Assembly (NCBI GenBank): GCA_020746875.1
Contig: JAGTJL010000012.1
Coordinates: 744,001 to 808,000, forward strand
Reading direction: 5' to 3'
DNA: 64,000 nt
Origin: Rhexocercosporidium sp. MPI-PUGE-AT-0058
Lineage: Eukaryota > Ascomycota > Leotiomycetes > Helotiales
Part shown: one piece after another, positions 33,486-44,919 of the stretch
How positions within the stretch are numbered: position 1 is the stretch's first letter
Layout of the letters: the number at the start of each line of letters is the position of its first letter
The notes under the pieces: model-generated
Seen by the model: the letters and a program-made list of their open reading frames with translations, nothing else
Database searches by the model: none
Told to the model about the DNA's origin: nothing
Translations under genes and position numbers: made by a program

Positions 33486-35431
33486 ATTAGACTGTAGGGT
33501 GTCAGTATTGCTTGGTGTGAGAAGCAATGTTGTAGTTGACAGAAATCGTGATATGGGAGGGCAGCGGGGACGTGTATTTGTAGAGCCACGAAAGGAAGCT
33601 TAAAGTGTCGACTGTTAGGCAGAAAGAAAGAGTGACTTCACCTCTGGAAAGAACTATTGCGCGCCAACTAGAGTCAATTCGAAGAACGATGCTCGGGGAT
33701 TTGTTTCATACAGACAAGGCTGAGCGGCTGATGGCGTGGGTCACTCTGGACTGCACAAACAGTGAGTGTAGACCAAAAGCCTCCACCTGATGTGCTTGGA
33801 TCTGCTTGGATCAAGCCTTTGATCGGCTCGGGTGTCGTCGTGGACTGCGAGTTGTGCGCGGTGAAAGAGAAAGAGAACGTCGAAAGAGGATCGGGCTGGA
33901 ATCATGCAGGTGGCCGTCTCATTGGCAAGGCAAGGCTGAACAAGCGAGGGCGAATGGGAAGGGGATCTCTTGCACGTGATACTCGACAAAGTATGGTTAA
34001 GTTGTAGGCGCGTGGTCTCGCAAATCGACATAGATCATTCCGATAATTTAAGTCCGAGTAGTTAAGTTGCCAGTGATGATTTCGAAACTGTGATCGTTAT
34101 CCGGCCGCCAAATTTCAGGCAGACTGATCGAAGTCGTATCACGAGATCTGGTCTGTGGCTGAACTTCCGCGAGTTCATGACAGGCGAGGGCTCTTTCTGT
34201 GAAGGCGGTCATTAAGACAGCCTAGCGGCCTGAAGGTATAAATATTCATGCGAATTTTTCAAATCAATATGCAATTTATCATAGTCAGATTTGCTACTTC
34301 CAACGATTCACTAATCGCCACTGAATACAATTGTTTTCCACCAAGTGTGCGGTTCCCATGTGGTCAGGGGCAAACGGAAACTGCTAAGAAGTCAAAGCGA
34401 GATACTGAAAGTCCAAGAAAGTTGCGGTTCTCCTGGTACCGAAGTCTCTCGGTTATAAGCAAAATTCCGTCTGATGCATTATTCGCTCCTCGAGAATGGA
34501 ATATGTGGGCAAGCATAAGAGGCTTCAGTGGAGAGGGGAAATGTTACCGAGCATTCAAGACCTGAATATAGAGACAATCGTCACTTTAAATTAGCATGCA
34601 ACTGTGGAGATGCCACTCATTACGTCAATAATAGCAGCAACACAATATCGTACATGACAACAGGTTGTCCATTTTGAAAGCTACCCTAAGCCTTAATGCT
34701 ATATTGATGCGGCTGAAACGAATATTGCGGAGAATCGAGACCATTTCAAGCGGTATCAAGTATCATAATTGTGGTTTTTTTGCATGGTAATACCTCAAAA
34801 AAAACGGACCCAAGCATCATTGAAATCTTGATGCTGAAAGGAGTTGGAGAACCAACCGACGCCCCAGCCCATTTTTGGCCCACCTTTGCCGTTTTTGAAG
34901 GCCATCTGAACACATTGAGAGGGAGTTTAACGACAGTCGAGATTGGAGTGTTACATCTTGCCATTAAGGGAAAGAGGGCGGGAACAGAGATCTGCAAGGG
35001 GCAATGTTTGTTGACAAACTGTGGGGTACGCTAACATAAGCGAGCATTCTTGCTATCACATGATGAGTGGATCTGCAAAATCGTATCTCCCTTCAGTGAT
35101 GAAGGGTGCTACGGGGCTTTAAAACATTGAAAGAATCACTCACTTACTTAGGAGACTCGAACTTGTTGAAGAGGCGTCTATCAATGGTGGCCAGCCGATC
35201 GTGTGGACTCGAACACTCCATTCGCACCACACCTAGGAGATCATCCTTTCTCTGATCATTTCAAGAGCACTGCTCTACTTATCCTAGAAGTCTAAAATCA
35301 AATTTAGAGCTACTAAACTTCAAGATTCTCGAGTCTCTAAGTACTGTGCTTTAGGATTGCTTAAAGTGGCCGAGGAAGCCCCGGGGAAGCATTGCCACCA
35401 ATTTGATAATCGATCGTAGAACGGCTCCCGG
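33486..35431. promoter_or_regulatory. Divergent intergenic region upstream of the E2 megagene
   Basis: A 1.9 kb interval containing the megagene promoter (near 33490-33700, C/T-rich on the minus strand) and unrelated sequence to 35431. A CACGTG core lies at about 33974. Frames are all under 110 codons and show no domain. Confidence 0.5.
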
Positions 35432-36252
35432 ATGTATGAGGAGAGGCAAACTCCTCATCAGCGTATGATATCTGTGACTTATCAGTTGTTAGCGCTTGTG
35501 GCCATAGGTTCGTCCTTTACTACCGCCAACAGGATGATGTGTTGGAGGCTGTTTGAAGATCTGTTTGCTAAGCCAAGTGACTACTACGTTCCTCCAAGAG
35601 CAATCAATGACAGAAGATAAAAAGTCTCGGAGTCATCGTTACTTCCATTCAACGCTCAAAAACCGTATTATGATTCATCCTTACTAACACCCACCTCTAA
35701 GAAAGCGGCCCAGGTACAAATAAGTCCAACGTCTCTCCCACCACGATCTCAACAGCCTCATCAATCACACTTGTCTCTACATCCTCCAATACATCATCAG
35801 CAAAGTCAACCCAAACCAACCGACACCATGGCCACACCACAGACCCCCTCACCCACCAAGAACAACAAGAAGAGTACGCCCAACGTCTCAGCAGCATCGG
35901 CACCAAAATCCGCCACGTCGAACAAAAGCTCATCACCGAGCTCAACAGCATCCGCTTTCAACTGCAAGATATCGGCCGCGCATGCGCAGACGCTGAGAAG
36001 ATCCTCAATCCGACCAAGGACTTCCCAGCATTTGAGCGAGCGGAGTCGAGCTCTTCGACAGAGTCCTCGGAGTTGGATTCGGGGGTAGGGATGTTGGTAG
36101 ATGGGGTGTATTTTATTGTTGATGATAAAGAGAAGTATGCGGAGATTGTGAGGTATATTGCTGAGCAGGAGAGGGATGGGGATTGGAGGGCGGCGATTGC
36201 GTTGACAGTGGCTGCTCGGAAGGGGGAGGAGAGTTCGAGTCAGGCTCCGTGA
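35432..36252 (+). CDS. Hypothetical protein, 193 residues, spliced
   Basis: I do not recognise this gene. The longest ATG frame here (from 35771) is not the coding one; the protein-like frame is shifted by two bases. It is open from 35702 to the TGA at 36250-36252. It gives a Ser/Thr-rich start, a helical Q-E-Q-Q-E-E-Y-A-Q-R-L segment, an amphipathic stretch, an acidic Ser run and a C-terminal globular-looking piece (V-Y-F-I-V-D-D-K-E-K-Y-A-E-I-V-R-Y-I). No ATG lies early in this frame, but a textbook acceptor (branch site TTACTAAC, then C/T-rich sequence, then AAG at 35699-35701) begins it. A 31 nt exon from the ATG at 35432 to 35462, donor GTATGA, joins it in correct phase. The first exon is the least certain part. 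Confidence 0.5.
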
Positions 36253-36793
36253 TTGGGTTTGGGCATTTTGAATGAGAGGGTTGGGTAGGCTATCATTTTC
36301 ACTGGCTAGAATCGTTGCACTTTAAAGATCTTTTTGTCTGTATTTCATGATGACTCAAGGGACTTTATGTTAGTGATATTGAAAAGGAGTTTCCGAGCAC
36401 CTTCCCGACCCTTGCAGTTGACTAGGGAGTATTAGTAGTAGCATGGAGATTAGAATATGAAAGTGCATTCTGCTTCTATGGTGCTTTTTGGGACTTTTGC
36501 TCTTTGGTGGAAATCGTCTGCGGTGTTAGCTGTTAAATGTTTACAACGCCATGTGTAACCCGCAATCCTAAGCTAGAGGCGCAGAGTCGCGACGTCGAGG
36601 GACGTTATTGGGGACCATCAAGCTGAATCAACACCATAGCGTGAGTCGCATTGCGAGCTACAGTCTTCAACTTTCTATAATTCTAATCCCTTACTATGCT
36701 TTAACCTCCCAGGTTCTCATACTTGCGATCAGGAAACATCGCACTGAGGATTAAGCCATCAACACCAGCATCTCAACCTATTCTTCAGCAGCC
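36253..36793. promoter_or_regulatory. Intergenic region upstream of the coiled-coil gene
   Basis: A 541 bp gap between two plus-strand genes. A pyrimidine-rich leader precedes the ATG at 36794. Nothing else is recognised. Confidence 0.5.
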
Positions 36794-38197
36794 ATGCCCA
36801 TCAAACTCTCCAACTGCAGTCGAATCCAGCTCAGCGACCTCGGCAGTGTCTACTTCCACGAAATCACCCTCAAAGCCGCAATTTCACACCTCGAAGAAAG
36901 CCAGCAAGAGACTCAGAAAACCGCCGGCCTCCACAGACTGGAGGATGAGCAAGTCACTAAACAGCAGCGACTAGACCTCGAAGCCAAAGAGAAAGAAATC
37001 GAAGTTCAGCGAGCAGAACTGAAACGCAAAATGCGGAAAGCTGAGAAGAAATTACAGGATGTGAACGACAAGACTGAGAGATTACGAGCACGGGAGAGAG
37101 AGCTTGATGAGAGGAAGGACAACATGGAGAAAGCTGTCTTACGCCAACAAGACTCGGATCGGGAACAGATTCGCGAAGAGAGAATCGAGCTGACACAATC
37201 GAAGGTGGAGCAGGAAGAGATGATGGAGGTGTTGAGACTTGAGAAGGATTGTCTTGATCGAGACCGTGCCGAACTTGCTGATAGAGAGCGTCAGAACAAG
37301 GAGCAAATCGAGCAGAGACGTCACGCACAGTATCTCCAAGAAAAAGAATTACGGGACCGAGAAGATAGTCTGCTTACGCAACAAGACATCTTGGAGAAGG
37401 ATAGGTTGGAGTTTGAACTTCTGAAAATCATGCAGGGCGAAGAAGCTCGCAAGGCAAACGCCGAGATACTGGAACGAGACCGTCTTATTCAAGAAACCGA
37501 AGCACGGGAGCAAGAAGACTTGCGGATTGCAGAAGCGAAGCATGCTGAAGAAGATGCTAATCGCAAACGTCAAGCAACCTGGGACTTGGAAATGGAGAAG
37601 CTGCAAGCTAGAGAAGACAAGTTGAAGGAAGCCGAGGCAAAAGCTGCTGCGGAGACTGAGAGGAGAGCAGCTGCAGAGGAGGAAGTGGAGGAGATAAAGG
37701 GTTCTCTAACAAAGTCTGAAAAAGAGTTCAAGGGTTATCGAAAGCAGGCTCGTATCAAAATCGATGCCCTGATCATGGAGAACGAGGCAAAACAAAATGC
37801 TAATCGGGTTGAGTTGGAGAGAGCTCTCGAAGTAGCCCTGAAGAAGACACAGGAGCTGCAAGACTTGCAACACCAGATGGTAGAGGAAGATCTCGAGAGA
37901 AGCCGAGACAGGAATCGTGCTCCTGCGAGCAAGGGGGCTACTGAATTCAGCAAGCAGAGCAAAGATGAACAATCAAAGGCGAACAAGGCCGCCATCATGG
38001 ATACTCTTTCCGAAACCGAGGCTCCAAGGAAGGTCGAGAGTGAGCTCGAGAACGAAAACGAATTAGCTAGTCACAGGTCTGCCAACAGTACAAACTCTCC
38101 AACAATGACCGACTATGTCTTCATCAACCCAGAAAGACCATCAGCATACCGCGACCATGGCTTGACAAGGGACAGCGATTCCGACACTACCGATTGA
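36794..38197 (+). CDS. Long coiled-coil protein, function unknown
   Basis: A single exon of 467 residues. Residues about 30-385 are almost entirely Glu/Lys/Arg/Gln/Leu/Ala with heptad spacing and no Pro, predicting one long coiled coil or single alpha helix. The first 28 residues are different (M-P-I-K-L-S-N-C-S-R-I) and may be a small folded or targeting segment. The C-terminal 80 residues are Ser/Asn-rich and disordered, ending in an acidic D-S-D-S-D-T-T-D. No signal peptide or membrane segment is seen. The context GCAGCCATGCC suits a fungal start. Resemblance to myosin tails or TolA-like proteins would be compositional only, so no function is proposed. Confidence 0.75.
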   Translation: MPIKLSNCSRIQLSDLGSVYFHEITLKAAISHLEESQQETQKTAGLHRLEDEQVTKQQRLDLEAKEKEIEVQRAELKRKMRKAEKKLQDVNDKTERLRARERELDERKDNMEKAVLRQQDSDREQIREERIELTQSKVEQEEMMEVLRLEKDCLDRDRAELADRERQNKEQIEQRRHAQYLQEKELRDREDSLLTQQDILEKDRLEFELLKIMQGEEARKANAEILERDRLIQETEAREQEDLRIAEAKHAEEDANRKRQATWDLEMEKLQAREDKLKEAEAKAAAETERRAAAEEEVEEIKGSLTKSEKEFKGYRKQARIKIDALIMENEAKQNANRVELERALEVALKKTQELQDLQHQMVEEDLERSRDRNRAPASKGATEFSKQSKDEQSKANKAAIMDTLSETEAPRKVESELENENELASHRSANSTNSPTMTDYVFINPERPSAYRDHGLTRDSDSDTTD

Positions 38198-38754
38198 GAT
38201 GTGTTGCCTTGGTGTAAGATAAAATTCTGTATACTTGTGTAGCTAGCTCGACTTCCGAAAGAATGAATACGTTGTTTTATCAATAGTTCGAGCGTCCCAA
38301 AAGTGACGAATGCCTGAGTTTGAAGCCCTTGTCATGTATGGTATAGCAAGTGAGGCGAAATCAACCAAAATTTGGCTTGTAGACGATACTGCATTTGAAG
38401 ATAAATATCTCCCAATTGAAGATGTTGAAATTTTAGCATCCTTTCAATTCATAAAAACAGTCCTAGAGTAGTAGAGATGGAGAACAGCGGACTCTAGATA
38501 GAGTCCCAAGAGAAGTCCGAGGTATTGGCGAAGCATTTGTGAATCAAAAGCCCTTGGATCGTTGGACAAGAGAGGTGTAATATGATACGCAAAATGAATA
38601 AAAATTTGCAATTCAACAGCTTCTCTCCTCTTCTCTTTTCACTCGCCGAAGGTGCTGCATCCAACGCATTCCCAGACGCCGCTAAAGGAAGAACGAGGGG
38701 GAAATACAATGACACGTGCTTTTCATGTGACAGTGAAAAGTGCTTGCAGCCAGG

Positions 38755-38765
38755 TACCTAAGTAC
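38755..38765 (-). repeat. GTACTTAGGTA motif, inverted copy 3
   Basis: Reverse complement of the first 11 bases of the 13-mer at 15890-15902 and 20098-20110. Confidence 0.5.
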
Positions 38766-41700
38766 ATCATGTCCTTACCATCCTTACCGTCCACCTTTTC
38801 CGCGTTCCCCATCATCGAAATCGAAGCGGAAGCTAGGGAGAAGAATAGATAATTAAGAGATATGCAGGAATATCCCGGACCTCGGGAACAATTGAACAAT
38901 CAATCCCACGTCGTGACGGAGTGACGGAGCCGGAGACAACATCCTTTTCTCGACCCATTCCCGTGCCCCAATCCCCATCCCCATCCCACGCCCCAAATAA
39001 ATCCTCCCGATTTCCCGTGGTTGGATGGGCGCCTGCCTGCATGCATGCACGCTGCAGTCATGGAATTCGGAATTGGGGCCTGGAATGGGAGAGGAGGTGG
39101 AATGGAGAAAGGAAGGAGGAGATATCAGCCGTCCCGGAGGAGTTGCGTCGCCCTTGCTTTTTTGCCTCTGAGCTGCTGCTGCGCTGCTGCTGCATGCGTT
39201 ATGTGAGCGTGTGTGTGATTTCCGTCTGGGCCGTTTCTAGGCTCCAATTATGTGCATGTGTTTGTCAGGATCTGCGTCTACTCTAGATGTTGAATGGGAT
39301 GGGATGGCTAAGCTGGGTTGGATGTGAAGGGACGAGAGGAGAGGAGAGATGTCGGCTTGTTGTGGCGGATACCATCGGAGAAGAGGAGGGGTTCCTATCA
39401 TTTTGGAGGAGAACATTATTAATATTGAATGTGTCGATGTGTCGATGTGTTGTGATGCAGGTCATGAGTAAGTTGCTCAAGAGGGCTTGGAGACTTGGAA
39501 CCTTGGAGTCTTGAGTGGGATGGGATGGATACCCGTGATCGTAGACGAAAGAGGGGGAAAACCGAGGCGCTTCGAAAATTTAAAGGAAGAAGAATCATTG
39601 CAGGCGGTGATTGATTCGATTCCATCTTTGGAGGTAGGAGGTGTGCATGCAGCTGTATGTGGTCAAGTACGAGGAATGGAAGGTAAGGTAAGGTTCGTTG
39701 GGCTTCAACGTGGGAGTTCTCAGGCATGGCAGCATGATGGTATCAAGAGGCGTAGGGACGGCTCGGTAAGGACAGGAAGGAGGGGAAAACATCGTACAAA
39801 GATGGGTTGAGGCCGACATGGAACCACTCATAATGTAAAGACTACCCGCGGGTAAGCAAAAGTACTATTTGATATGCTGTTCTGAAGTTTCTGAAGCCGG
39901 TGTCGCTCTTGTCTGTGGGGTTTAGAGGTATGGTTATGTCATGAGAGGGTGGGATTTTTTGTCTTTCCTCGCTCGGCAAAATGGTGGAGTGGAGGTACGA
40001 AATGGACAGCAGTGGTGATGCAGATTCGTAGCATTCCAACGGAGACTCAAGAGGAGTTCGTTCGTCAGCTAGAGTAGTACAGCACGACTCTGCGTGCTGC
40101 CAGAAGGGGATTTGTGTGCGTAGTAGCCAGAGTTCTCTACAAGACACGAGGTTGGATTGATTGGGCTGGTCGATGCTGATGGGATGGCGATTCGGCGACG
40201 TCAGTGTGCAAATCTGCTTCCGTATTGAGCGCAGTCCAGAGGATCAGAGGAGGCGAGGCAAGTAAGGCTGTGGTCAATTAGAGCCATCCGGTTTGCCCGG
40301 GCTGTGAAATCTCACGATGAGTGGGTTGGGATGGCTGAGATGGATTACGGGTACAGTTACAGTCTAGTCCTCCCTGGCGTGCATCGTGGATGAAATGGAA
40401 GGTTGTTGAATGGCTGACAGGACAAAGTTAGAAGTAACTAAAACATGGAATCGATCTGAGGAACGGAGCGCTGGTCGGCGAACTCTTCGCTTGGGTTCGA
40501 TGGAGAGAATTGCTCTCATCTCATAGGTAGTGAAATCTCTGCAACAGGGAGATCTCCATCCTGATTCGTACGGAGTATGACGGCCTCGACTACTATCGTG
40601 AGATCGAGAAGAGTCTGTAGTCCAGACAGACCCATCCCATCGTCATGGTCTCGCTCATAATCCAGGGTCTACATATCAGTTAGTCGTGCATCCCCATCTT
40701 TCGAACGGTCTGCCAACGGGTGGCGGAGACTTGATGGTCATCCTCCGGCGGCCATGACCTTCTTCATCTGATCTTAGAGTGAGAGTTCCGCAAATTATCG
40801 AAGAAATAAAACCGGGGTGGACTAAACTCTCTTCGGAGAGGTTTATTTTTACTTTCGAGCCGGGCCCGAGGGCCAGGGAATAACAACCGGCTTAGTTAGG
40901 GTTGCACTTGTACGATTGTGAACTGTGCTCAGCAGACTCGAGGCCAGCCTGGCATCTGGCAGCTGGCAATAATATGGATGGGAGGGAGCATGACGCTGAG
41001 GCGAATCTCATGAGAGAAGTGAGGCAGGATTTGCACTCTTTTTGGACGAGTCAGCAGCATCTGACTTGACTGACCCTCGGCGTCGTGGACAGGCTGCCGT
41101 CGGGAGAGTGTTCTGAGAGGTGGCTGCTTAACACAGGACAGGGGCTGACTTCTGATTACACCTCCCTCTCCGCCTCTGAGTCTCTGAGTCCTCTTCTCCG
41201 AATTTCCTACAGGGATGAACTCGCTTCTTGAGAAATCCTTGCGGCATCATGAGACTCGCCAGGTACGAAAGTAGTTCCAGGGCTAGAAAGGCTGTCTTTC
41301 ATCCAAAATTGAAACAGTTCATAGCAAAATATGCGGCGGTGTTTGGTGCCGTGAACCGGTGTTGAACCCTGCTCGTACGCCCGGGAAATCCTCGAGAGGG
41401 CTGCCGACATGTTTGAAGACGTCGCGGTTGGGTCAGAAGAGGGTGCCTGCGAGGTTGTCGTCGCCAACGGCGGTGTTCGTGAGTGGATGCTTCTGCAATC
41501 TGCAGGGCTTTCAATCAGACTTTCGAGACTCCGATGTGGCATGGCATCGCATGGCATGGGCATGGCAGAACTCGAATACCCACCCCCTACTGGTGGTGAT
41601 TCTGGTGAACGGGCTGGACCCTGATCTGATTGGGAAGCCTATTTATTTGGTCTCGAAGTTGCCCAGTGCACGAAAGTAATTCGGGTCTTGAAGAATGGAG

Positions 41701-42015
41701 GCATGTAAAATTACATAGAGTACGGAGGATTGCCGCGCTTTTCAGCAACAATAGCCGGGAAGCAGAGGCAGTCAATTTGAGTTACTCACTCTTCTTTCGT
41801 GATGAGACGAGTCCTATTTGCTTGCTCCTCGCGCAGAGATCACCGCGAGTGAGTCTATGGCTTCGGAGCAGAGGCAACCACCACCTATGAAGAAGCAGAA
41901 GAACGACTCATCGAATGGTGACGAAGGTAAGATTTGAGATTCGGCCAGCGATTGGTTCCTTTTGGACACCGCCTCTTCGTCGCTTTTTGGCTAGGACGAC
42001 TGGCTGGATGGGACA

Positions 42016-42039
42016 GGCTGGCTGGCTGGCTGGCTGGCT
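42016..42039 (+). repeat. (GGCT)n microsatellite
   Basis: Six tandem tetramers of GGCT within the long region upstream of the cyclin gene. Confidence 0.8.
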
Positions 42040-42583
42040 CAGGCGGTTGAAATAATTGCCCCCTAAAAAGCCAGACGACCTCCTCCTTCACCACCCACGC
42101 AAAAGTGTCGGCGCGAGAACCCTCGGCGCGGTGGCCACACGAGAGGAGAAGGAGTCCTTGGTTGGATGGACATCCCATCCTGGGGCTGGTTCTTACAGTA
42201 CAGGCGGAGTTGGGTGCGTGCTGTACGCGTTACGGACCTGGATCTCGACTAGGCGACAGGATACTTTCGTGAGGACAGAAACAATAAGTAACATGGGACA
42301 CTTTTGTTGATATCGACCAAACGGAGGATACTGAGACACGGTAAATTGCAGAAACTGTACTGACTTCTGTAAGAGTAAGAAATACCTGTTGCCTACCACT
42401 CGCTGGATAATAAATAATAACTGTTGTGCTGTGCAGGTATTGGTAATGGTAAAACATTGATGGAATCAGCTTGACTTTGCCTTACTCCGGGATACTGCAC
42501 TGCACTGTTACTTCTCCTACTACTTACAATACGTACAATACGTACTGATTCTGTGCTAGTGACTCCTCCTGATTGATCTTCAA

Positions 42584-42612
42584 GTGGTGTGGTGTGGTGT
42601 GGTGTGGTGTGG
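42584..42612 (+). repeat. (GTGGT)n microsatellite
   Basis: Nearly six exact pentamers, G/T only, about 1.3 kb upstream of the cyclin start. Confidence 0.85.
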
Positions 42613-42793
42613 AGGAAATAATCCGTCGTAATAAAAATAATAATACTGATCCCAGGCCGTCGGCGTGTCTGCGTCGGCTGCAGGGAAGAGGTGGCCTTGG
42701 GCTTGTTTTTGTGCTTGGTGCTTGGTGCTTGGGCTTGGGGCTTAGGGGGGAATGGATGGATGAATGAGTGAACGAGTTCTGGCTCCACTCACT

Positions 42794-42819
42794 CCATCCA
42801 TCCATCCATCCATCCATCC
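42794..42819 (+). repeat. (CCAT)n microsatellite
   Basis: Six tandem CCAT units starting the pyrimidine-rich block that precedes the cyclin gene. Confidence 0.85.
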
Positions 42820-43917
42820 TCCCCCTTCTCTCCCTCTCCCTCTCCCTCCCGCTCCATCACCACCACCTCCCACCTCCCACCCACACAGTCTCACTCACTC
42901 ACTCACTCCCCAGTCCGTTCTCCTTCCGCCCTGCCCTTCCCTGCTCTCTCTGCTCGCCCCTACCCTACCCTACCCTCCTCTCCTCTCCTCTCCCTTCCTT
43001 TCCTCCTCAGAGAATAATTGATTCTACTCATATCGCCATCTCCCATCTCCATTCTCCATCCTCACCCTCTCGAATATCTCGACATCCTACCTACGAGATC
43101 CTCTTCCCTTTTCCCTCCTCACCCTACTTCTCTTCATCAACTTCGCATCCTCCCGATTTTGAAAAGGGTTTCTCCATCCTCGGACCGGTACAGGCCACAA
43201 TCCTGCAGTTGACGACGACGGCGACGGCGATCCAGGGCAGTTGAAGAGACCAGCCAGGCAAGCTCAGGAGGTTCGTACAGCATCATTCTTTTATTCACTC
43301 CGAGCGATTCGGACCAAACATCCTGGTTTTGTATCGATCCCAACAGATTTGCCTCGTCGCGATTCTTTTAAAGTCGAGGCTTCGGCTTGTTATGATCATC
43401 AACCTCCATTACACACCTCAACCATCATACCACGAAGCCTTGAAACACCTACGACTCGACTGCACCTCCATTGCACACAACCATCGCGCGAACAATATCT
43501 GTTTGGCTTCCCCCGAGACAATCCACCAGACCGTCTGAGGGTCATCGCGGAAATTTCTGTGCGGAATACAAGGCTAACGGAATCTACTTCAGAATACCTA
43601 CATCACCCATACTCGCGAACAACATACCTTCGCCGCATGGTCGATTCGAATTGAAGGCGTTGCGTGACGTTCGTCGCTTTCTCCGACTGGGTTAAGATCC
43701 TCTGGCCGCTTCTCGACTTCATCCTTCATATGGCAGAATAATTATTGCGTCGACCTCTTAATTTTTCCCGTCAACCTTCCATCGCCAACTTCTTCATCGC
43801 AAGCTCTCGAGCATTCGAATATCTAGCACCTCGCTCAGCATATTCGACTAAGCAAGAAGAATTATTTCTTCTTGTTCCTGACAGAGATCTCCTCTGTCAG
43901 CTTCTCGACCGCCCATC

Positions 43918-44919
43918 ATGTTGACTTCTGGTGGTGTCTGTGCCGTACTGGACTATGAAATCGATCAGCTCACCGAGTACATCGCTGAGATGGCGCAACG
44001 AATTGTTCTTCCAAGCGGCTCCGTTTCGCCGGCTTTCCGAAAATTCGTCCAGGGACTGCTCACTTCGACAAGACTCCCTAGCACAACAATCCTCCTCGGC
44101 ATGAACTATCTCGCAAGACGAATGAATATGCTCAAGGCTGCCGGTCCGTGCAAAGTCACCGATGGTGTTGTTTGGAGGATGTTGACGATCGGTCTTCTCC
44201 TAGGAAGCAAGTTTCTGGACGATAATACATTCCAGAACCGATCATGGTCAGAAGTCAGTGGTATCCCGGTGTCCGAGCTCAACACCATGGAACACGAATG
44301 GTTGGAGGCGATGGAGTGGAACTTGTATGTCAATCTCGACACAAGCAAGGACTTCAACGCGTGGCTACAAAGCTGGAACGAGTGGCGCGAGAGCAAGAAC
44401 ATCCAACGCAAGGCTACCCTTGATCGTCTTGCGCCTATGCCACTTGCACCGATCGATACAAACGTACAGCGGCCACGACCGTATTCTCAGGCGTACAATG
44501 GATATTCCAAGAGTGCTTCGCGAGAGCGTCCACAGTCTGGATTCCATTCTGGATACGATCAGGCGGCTTGGGTCAACTCGTATCCTACACCACACCTCAC
44601 TCCTCCATCCGCGCCCGACTCAGGTCTCAATACCCCCGAGTACATGAGTGCTACTGGTGGAGCTCCTCGATACAATGATTGGGCTGTGTTCAATCAATAC
44701 TCGAGAGGCTATCAGCCCCAATCTCATGCCACATACGTTCCGACGCACATCAACCCGCAACTCACCCCGTTCACTCCTTACGACAACCATTATGGACATC
44801 ACTACGGCAATATCTGGGATCATAGTTCCGTGGATTGCAGCTGTGGCAGCTGCAATATTCAGTCCAAGCAACCTTACTTCATGAACCATGGTTATGGCCA
44901 GCAGATCGTCGCCGGATAG
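43918..44919 (+). CDS. Cyclin, Pho80/Clg1-type (Pho85-like partner)
   Basis: A single exon of 333 residues. The N-terminal cyclin box (about residues 35-150) follows the fungal Pcl/Clg1 pattern: S-P-A-F-R-K-F-V-Q-G-L-L, T-T-I-L-L-G-M-N-Y-L-A-R-R, and L-L-L-G-S-K-F-L-D-D-N-T-F-Q-N-R-S-W-S-E-V, then an E-x-x-W-L-E-A-M-E-W-N-L helix. Such cyclins activate a Pho85-type CDK in nutrient and cell-cycle signalling. The C-terminal half is Pro/Tyr/Gly/Ser-rich and probably disordered, with a short Cys cluster D-C-S-C-G-S-C-N near residue 313 not expected for the family. Only one cyclin fold is present. The ATG at 43918 is the first in-frame start after the C/T-rich leader. I cannot tell which Pcl subfamily it belongs to. 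Confidence 0.85.
   Translation: MLTSGGVCAVLDYEIDQLTEYIAEMAQRIVLPSGSVSPAFRKFVQGLLTSTRLPSTTILLGMNYLARRMNMLKAAGPCKVTDGVVWRMLTIGLLLGSKFLDDNTFQNRSWSEVSGIPVSELNTMEHEWLEAMEWNLYVNLDTSKDFNAWLQSWNEWRESKNIQRKATLDRLAPMPLAPIDTNVQRPRPYSQAYNGYSKSASRERPQSGFHSGYDQAAWVNSYPTPHLTPPSAPDSGLNTPEYMSATGGAPRYNDWAVFNQYSRGYQPQSHATYVPTHINPQLTPFTPYDNHYGHHYGNIWDHSSVDCSCGSCNIQSKQPYFMNHGYGQQIVAG

Larger units (their letters stand above)
38198..43917. promoter_or_regulatory. 5.7 kb gene-free, microsatellite-rich region upstream of the cyclin gene
   Basis: No supportable gene is present over 5.7 kb. The region has GCTGCT-type runs (about 39170-39195), (CTGG)n at 42016-42039, (GGTGT)n at 42584-42612, (ATCC)n at 42794-42819, (CCCTA)n at 42957-42977 and a C/T-dominated block from 42780 to 43160. 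That block looks like a fungal core promoter and leader. Several upstream ATGs (42764, 42768, 43018, 43241, 43637, 43729) precede the cyclin start, so if transcription begins near 42.8 kb the leader would be about 1 kb with uORFs. The motif TACCTAAGTAC occurs at 38755-38765. Confidence 0.55.

Noticed and set aside
35771..36088. 105-codon ATG frame (plus strand)
   Set aside because: It is a Ser/Pro/Thr-rich shadow of the longer protein-like frame two bases out of register.
42957..42977. (CCCTA)4, telomere-like
   Set aside because: Fungal telomeres are CCCTAA hexamers; this is a pentamer among other C/T microsatellites in the middle of genes.
42768..43244. 158-codon frame on the plus strand
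   Set aside because: It is a Ser/Leu/Pro/His low-complexity translation of the C/T-rich leader of the cyclin gene.
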